From assembly GCA_038203525.1 (NCBI GenBank), contig JBBRDW010000009.1, forward strand, positions 11,869-75,868: a stretch of DNA of 64,000 nt, read 5' to 3'. Shown piece after piece: positions 61,567-64,000 of the stretch. Origin of the DNA: Limnovirga sp038203525 (GTDB lineage: Bacteria > Bacteroidota > Bacteroidia > Chitinophagales > Chitinophagaceae). Position numbers and translations under genes: made by a program. The notes below the pieces were generated by a model, which saw only the letters and a list, made by a program, of their open reading frames with translations, made no database searches and was not told the DNA's origin. Each line of letters opens with the position of its first letter. Position 1 is the first letter of the stretch.

Positions 61567-61922
61567 AACGCAAGGAACTAATTTTTCTGTTTTCATCATT
61601 CAGTTCACCGGTTTTTCTGCTTAAATGAAATGCTTCCCGCGGCAGGTCCGGATTGGCTTTAATATTGCAACCGTCTTTGGTAATACTTTCCTGTATCTCT
61701 TTTAAAAGGCTTTAGCCTAATCATCGTTTGATTTATCCAAAGCCGCGGTTATATGGTGTACTCGATTTTGACATGCCGTATCGTTTGTTACAACGTTTGC
61801 TTTTGTGCCAATGCAATTTTGCCTTGGGTTATCGTATAAATACTTGGCAATAGCGGGTTTTTTGCAAGGGTAAAACGGGCCATGGTTTTCAAAACATGCA
61901 TTTCTTTTACTTGCTTTAGCAT
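61567..61922 (-). pseudogene. Possible decayed gene of unknown function
   Basis: Three consecutive minus-strand frames look coding. The first opens at ATG 61922 (MLKQVKEMHVLKTMARFTLA) and stops at 61788 after 44 codons; the second, in another frame, ends at 61717 (VHHITAALDKSNDD); the third, in the remaining frame, ends at 61565 (REAFHLSRKTGELNDENRK). Two frameshifts in one original gene would explain this. No family recognised. A 44-codon real gene at 61788-61922 is an alternative. The region 61377-61566 shows nothing but the mqnE promoter. Confidence 0.3.
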
Positions 61923-61942
61923 TTTTATAAAACCGTCTAATA

Positions 61943-62155
61943 TTTTTTATGGTCCGGGCCCGGGTAATGCTATTTGGCCTGGTTGCGTCGCACTCTTGTA
62001 CTGAAGATCATCTATGAGCTAATGGCTTCGAACTCTTTTGTATTGCCTGACTTTCTATGCCCACAGTTCGCAGCTTGCTCAAAAATGTTGCGAACGTATA
62101 AGAGCGCGACGCAACTAAAGCTTGATAGTATAACTTCAGCCGGGCCAAAAAAAAT
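61943..62155. repeat. Extragenic repeat, complete L-R unit
   Basis: L: T-run, GGTCCGGGC, core TTGCGTCGCACTCTTGTAC at 61983-62001. R: GTATAAGAGCGCGACGCAAC at 62096-62115, AAAGC, then CAGCCGGGCCAAAAAAAA. Both outer ends are intact here. Confidence 0.9.
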
Positions 62156-62239
62156 ATTAAATACTTTGGTATTTAGTTCATTAATCTATCTACCATTTTG
62201 TTAGCTTTTTTAATAGTGCCTCCGTTAAACCTGATTGCT

Positions 62240-62247
62240 TATTTTTG
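62240..62247 (+). promoter_or_regulatory. -7 box deciding the glnS start
   Basis: TATTTTTG fits TAnnTTTG. An in-frame TTG start at 62245 overlaps the box itself, so the ATG at 62275 is the start. Confidence 0.55.
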
Positions 62248-62274
62248 TCCTCCTTCAAAAAAGGGGAACATTAT

Positions 62275-63936
62275 ATGAGCGAAGAGAAAAGCTTAAATTT
62301 TATTGAAGAGATCGTTGAAGAAGATCTTAAGTCCGGCAAATACAACAGCATCCGTACCCGTTTTCCACCCGAACCCAACGGGTATCTGCATATTGGTCAT
62401 GCAAAAGCTATTTGCCTCAACTTCGCACTTGCATTAAAATATGGCGGTACCACAAATCTTCGTTTTGATGATACCAACCCCGTAAAAGAAGAAACAGAAT
62501 ACGTTGATAGCATTAAAGAAGATGTTGAGTGGCTGGGTTTTAAATGGGATAAGGAGCTTTATGCCAGCGACTACTTCGAACAGCTTTACCAATTTGCTGT
62601 AACCCTAATCACCAAAGGGTTAGCTTATGTTGATGACAGCAGCAGCGAAGAAATAGCGGCTGAAAAAGGAACCCCCACACAATCTGGAACAGAAAATAAA
62701 TACCGCAACCGCAGTATAGAGGAAAACATCCTGCTTTTTGCCGATATGCGTGCTGGAAAATATACCGATGGCGAAAAAGTATTGAGGGCGAAAATTGACA
62801 TGTCTTCGCCAAATATGCACATGCGTGATCCGCTGCTTTACCGTATAAAACATGCACATCATCACCGTACCGGCAATGCCTGGTGCATTTACCCCATGTA
62901 CGATTTTGCCCACGGCCAAAGCGATTCAATTGAAAAAATAACCCATTCAATTTGTACCCTCGAGTTTGTGCCACACAGAGAATTATACGATTGGTGCATA
63001 GAAAAGCTGGACATATTTCCTTCCCGGCAATATGAGTTTGCAAGGCTAAATATGACGTATACCGTAATGAGCAAACGAAAGCTTTTGCAGCTTGTAAATG
63101 AAAAATACGTGTCAGCCTGGGATGACCCTCGTATGCCAACGATTAGTGCTTTTAGAAGGCGTGGTTTTACACCCGAAAGTATTCGTGATTTTTGCGACAG
63201 AATTGGTGTAGCAAAACGCGACAACCTCATTGATTTCGGTTTGCTAGAATTTTGTGTACGCGAATACCTAAATAAAACTGCCATGCGCAGGATGGTGGTT
63301 TTTGATCCGCTGAAAATTGTAATTACCAATTATGAAGTAGGCAAAACAGAAATGTTTGCTAGCGAGAACAATCCTGAAGAAGAAATAAAAACATACCGCG
63401 ATATTCCTTTCACACGTGAATTATATATAGAGCGCGAAGACTTTATGGAGCTGCCCTCTAAAAAATATTTTCGCCTCGCACCTGGCGCAATGGTGCGTTT
63501 AAAAAGCGCTTATATTATCAAGTGCGAAAGTCTTGTAAAAGATGAAGCCGGAAATATTGCCGAGGTGCACTGCACGTACATTCCAGAAAGCAAAAGCGGC
63601 AGCGATACATCAGAAATAAAAGTAAAAGGCACGTTGCACTGGGTAAGTGCATTGCATGCGGTGCCCGTAGAAGTACGGCTTTACGATCGTCTTTTTAACG
63701 CTGAAAATGTTGGTGCCGAAGAAGGCGATTTTAAAGATTATATTAATACAGATTCTTTGCAGGTAATTCAGAACGGTTACGCAGAACCTGCGTTGCACGA
63801 AGCCAAATTCGATGAACGTTACCAGTTCCTGCGCAAAGGATATTTTTGCATGGATAAAGATACCAGTTCAAAAATCGTATTCAACAGAACTGTTACGCTG
63901 AAAGACGCATGGGCAAAGGAATTGAAGAAGGTTTAA
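62275..63936 (+). CDS. glnS: Glutaminyl-tRNA synthetase
   Basis: A 553-residue class I synthetase. H39-I-G-H42 in PPEPNGYLHIGHAKAI and M265-S-K-R (TVMSKRKLL) are the two signature motifs. RFDDTNPVKEE and the C-terminal beta-barrel anticodon-binding region follow. The length and PPEPNGYLH mark GlnRS rather than bacterial GluRS. It charges tRNA-Gln directly. Its presence with gatC means the amidotransferase here probably serves mainly Asn-tRNA. A terminator follows. Confidence 0.97.
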   Translation: MSEEKSLNFIEEIVEEDLKSGKYNSIRTRFPPEPNGYLHIGHAKAICLNFALALKYGGTTNLRFDDTNPVKEETEYVDSIKEDVEWLGFKWDKELYASDYFEQLYQFAVTLITKGLAYVDDSSSEEIAAEKGTPTQSGTENKYRNRSIEENILLFADMRAGKYTDGEKVLRAKIDMSSPNMHMRDPLLYRIKHAHHHRTGNAWCIYPMYDFAHGQSDSIEKITHSICTLEFVPHRELYDWCIEKLDIFPSRQYEFARLNMTYTVMSKRKLLQLVNEKYVSAWDDPRMPTISAFRRRGFTPESIRDFCDRIGVAKRDNLIDFGLLEFCVREYLNKTAMRRMVVFDPLKIVITNYEVGKTEMFASENNPEEEIKTYRDIPFTRELYIEREDFMELPSKKYFRLAPGAMVRLKSAYIIKCESLVKDEAGNIAEVHCTYIPESKSGSDTSEIKVKGTLHWVSALHAVPVEVRLYDRLFNAENVGAEEGDFKDYINTDSLQVIQNGYAEPALHEAKFDERYQFLRKGYFCMDKDTSSKIVFNRTVTLKDAWAKELKKV

Positions 63937-63955
63937 GTACCTGATAAAGTTGATA

Positions 63956-63988
63956 AATGCTGCAGGTTTTCTGCGGCATTTTTTTTTA
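63956..63988 (+). terminator. Terminator of glnS
   Basis: Stem AATGCTGCAG/CTGCGGCATT (one G-T pair) with a GTTTT loop, followed by a T-run. Confidence 0.85.
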
Positions 63989-64000
63989 TGTACTAAGCTT

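Noticed and set aside
305..62155. CRISPR interpretation of the repeated core
   Set aside because: Copies are scattered, mixed in orientation, and not separated by equal spacers; no cas genes.
62245..62274. TTG start for glnS
   Set aside because: It overlaps the TATTTTTG box; the conserved N-terminus begins at 62275.

Overview
The window looks like a chromosome segment of a Bacteroidota bacterium, most likely of the Chitinophagaceae or a close relative. Support comes from the T9SS C-terminal sorting domains, a TonB-dependent receptor with an N-terminal carboxypeptidase-regulatory-like domain, many MKK-type Sec and lipoprotein signals, the near absence of Shine-Dalgarno sequences, TAnnTTTG-type promoter boxes close to start codons, a clade II-type nosZ and the futalosine-pathway gene mqnE. 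No plasmid, phage, IS transposase, rRNA operon or CRISPR array is visible. The only RNA gene found is one tRNA-Thr.

Layout. 1-4.2 kb: 5' end of a GH20 hexosaminidase gene (minus strand), gatC plus an ABC ATPase, a cobalamin adenosyltransferase, a small pore-like membrane protein and a serine hydrolase. 4.2-16.8 kb: clpB, a DsbA-like protein lacking one active-site Cys, an MFS transporter, two potassium channel genes, a purK/purE unit with a four-helix-bundle (S23-like) gene between them, hppD, an AMP nucleosidase and a small PD-(D/E)XK-like protein. 17-26.3 kb: a secretome block of M36 metalloprotease (T9SS type A tail), lactonase-like beta-propeller, GH20 hexosaminidase and a T9SS type B (CHU_C) protein. 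26.3-28.4 kb: an AT-rich, gene-poor stretch. 28.9-37.5 kb: a FadN-like beta-oxidation enzyme, metG, a DUF3347 protein and a TonB-dependent receptor. 37.7-48.7 kb: a nitrous oxide reductase region (cytochrome c, nosZ, FAS1 lipoprotein, membrane-NosL fusion, nosD, nosF, nosY, then cupin and truncated hemoglobin), with a divergent Crp/Fnr regulator and a heme-copper-oxidase-like membrane protein. 48.9-64 kb: an Old Yellow Enzyme homologue, rimO, mtaB, rplKAJL, an agmatine deiminase-type enzyme, two lipoproteins, tRNA-Thr, mqnE and glnS.

The nos region reads as one physiological module. NosZ reduces N2O, the lipoprotein cytochrome c probably supplies electrons, NosDFY and NosL serve copper-site maturation, and the Crp/Fnr protein probably controls it through a 20-bp palindrome in the divergent promoter region. 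No nitrite or nitric oxide reductase of a standard type is in the window.

The most striking feature is not a gene. Nearly every gap between transcription units carries one or two copies of an extragenic repeat with the core TTGCGTCGCACTCTTGTAC, about 38 half-units by eye in 64 kb. The left-type half (L) always has its T-run against the gene on its left and the right-type half (R) always has its A-run against the gene on its right, so intact copies form long inverted repeats. Some R halves carry small palindromes inserted at fixed positions. This is the best candidate here for an undescribed element family.
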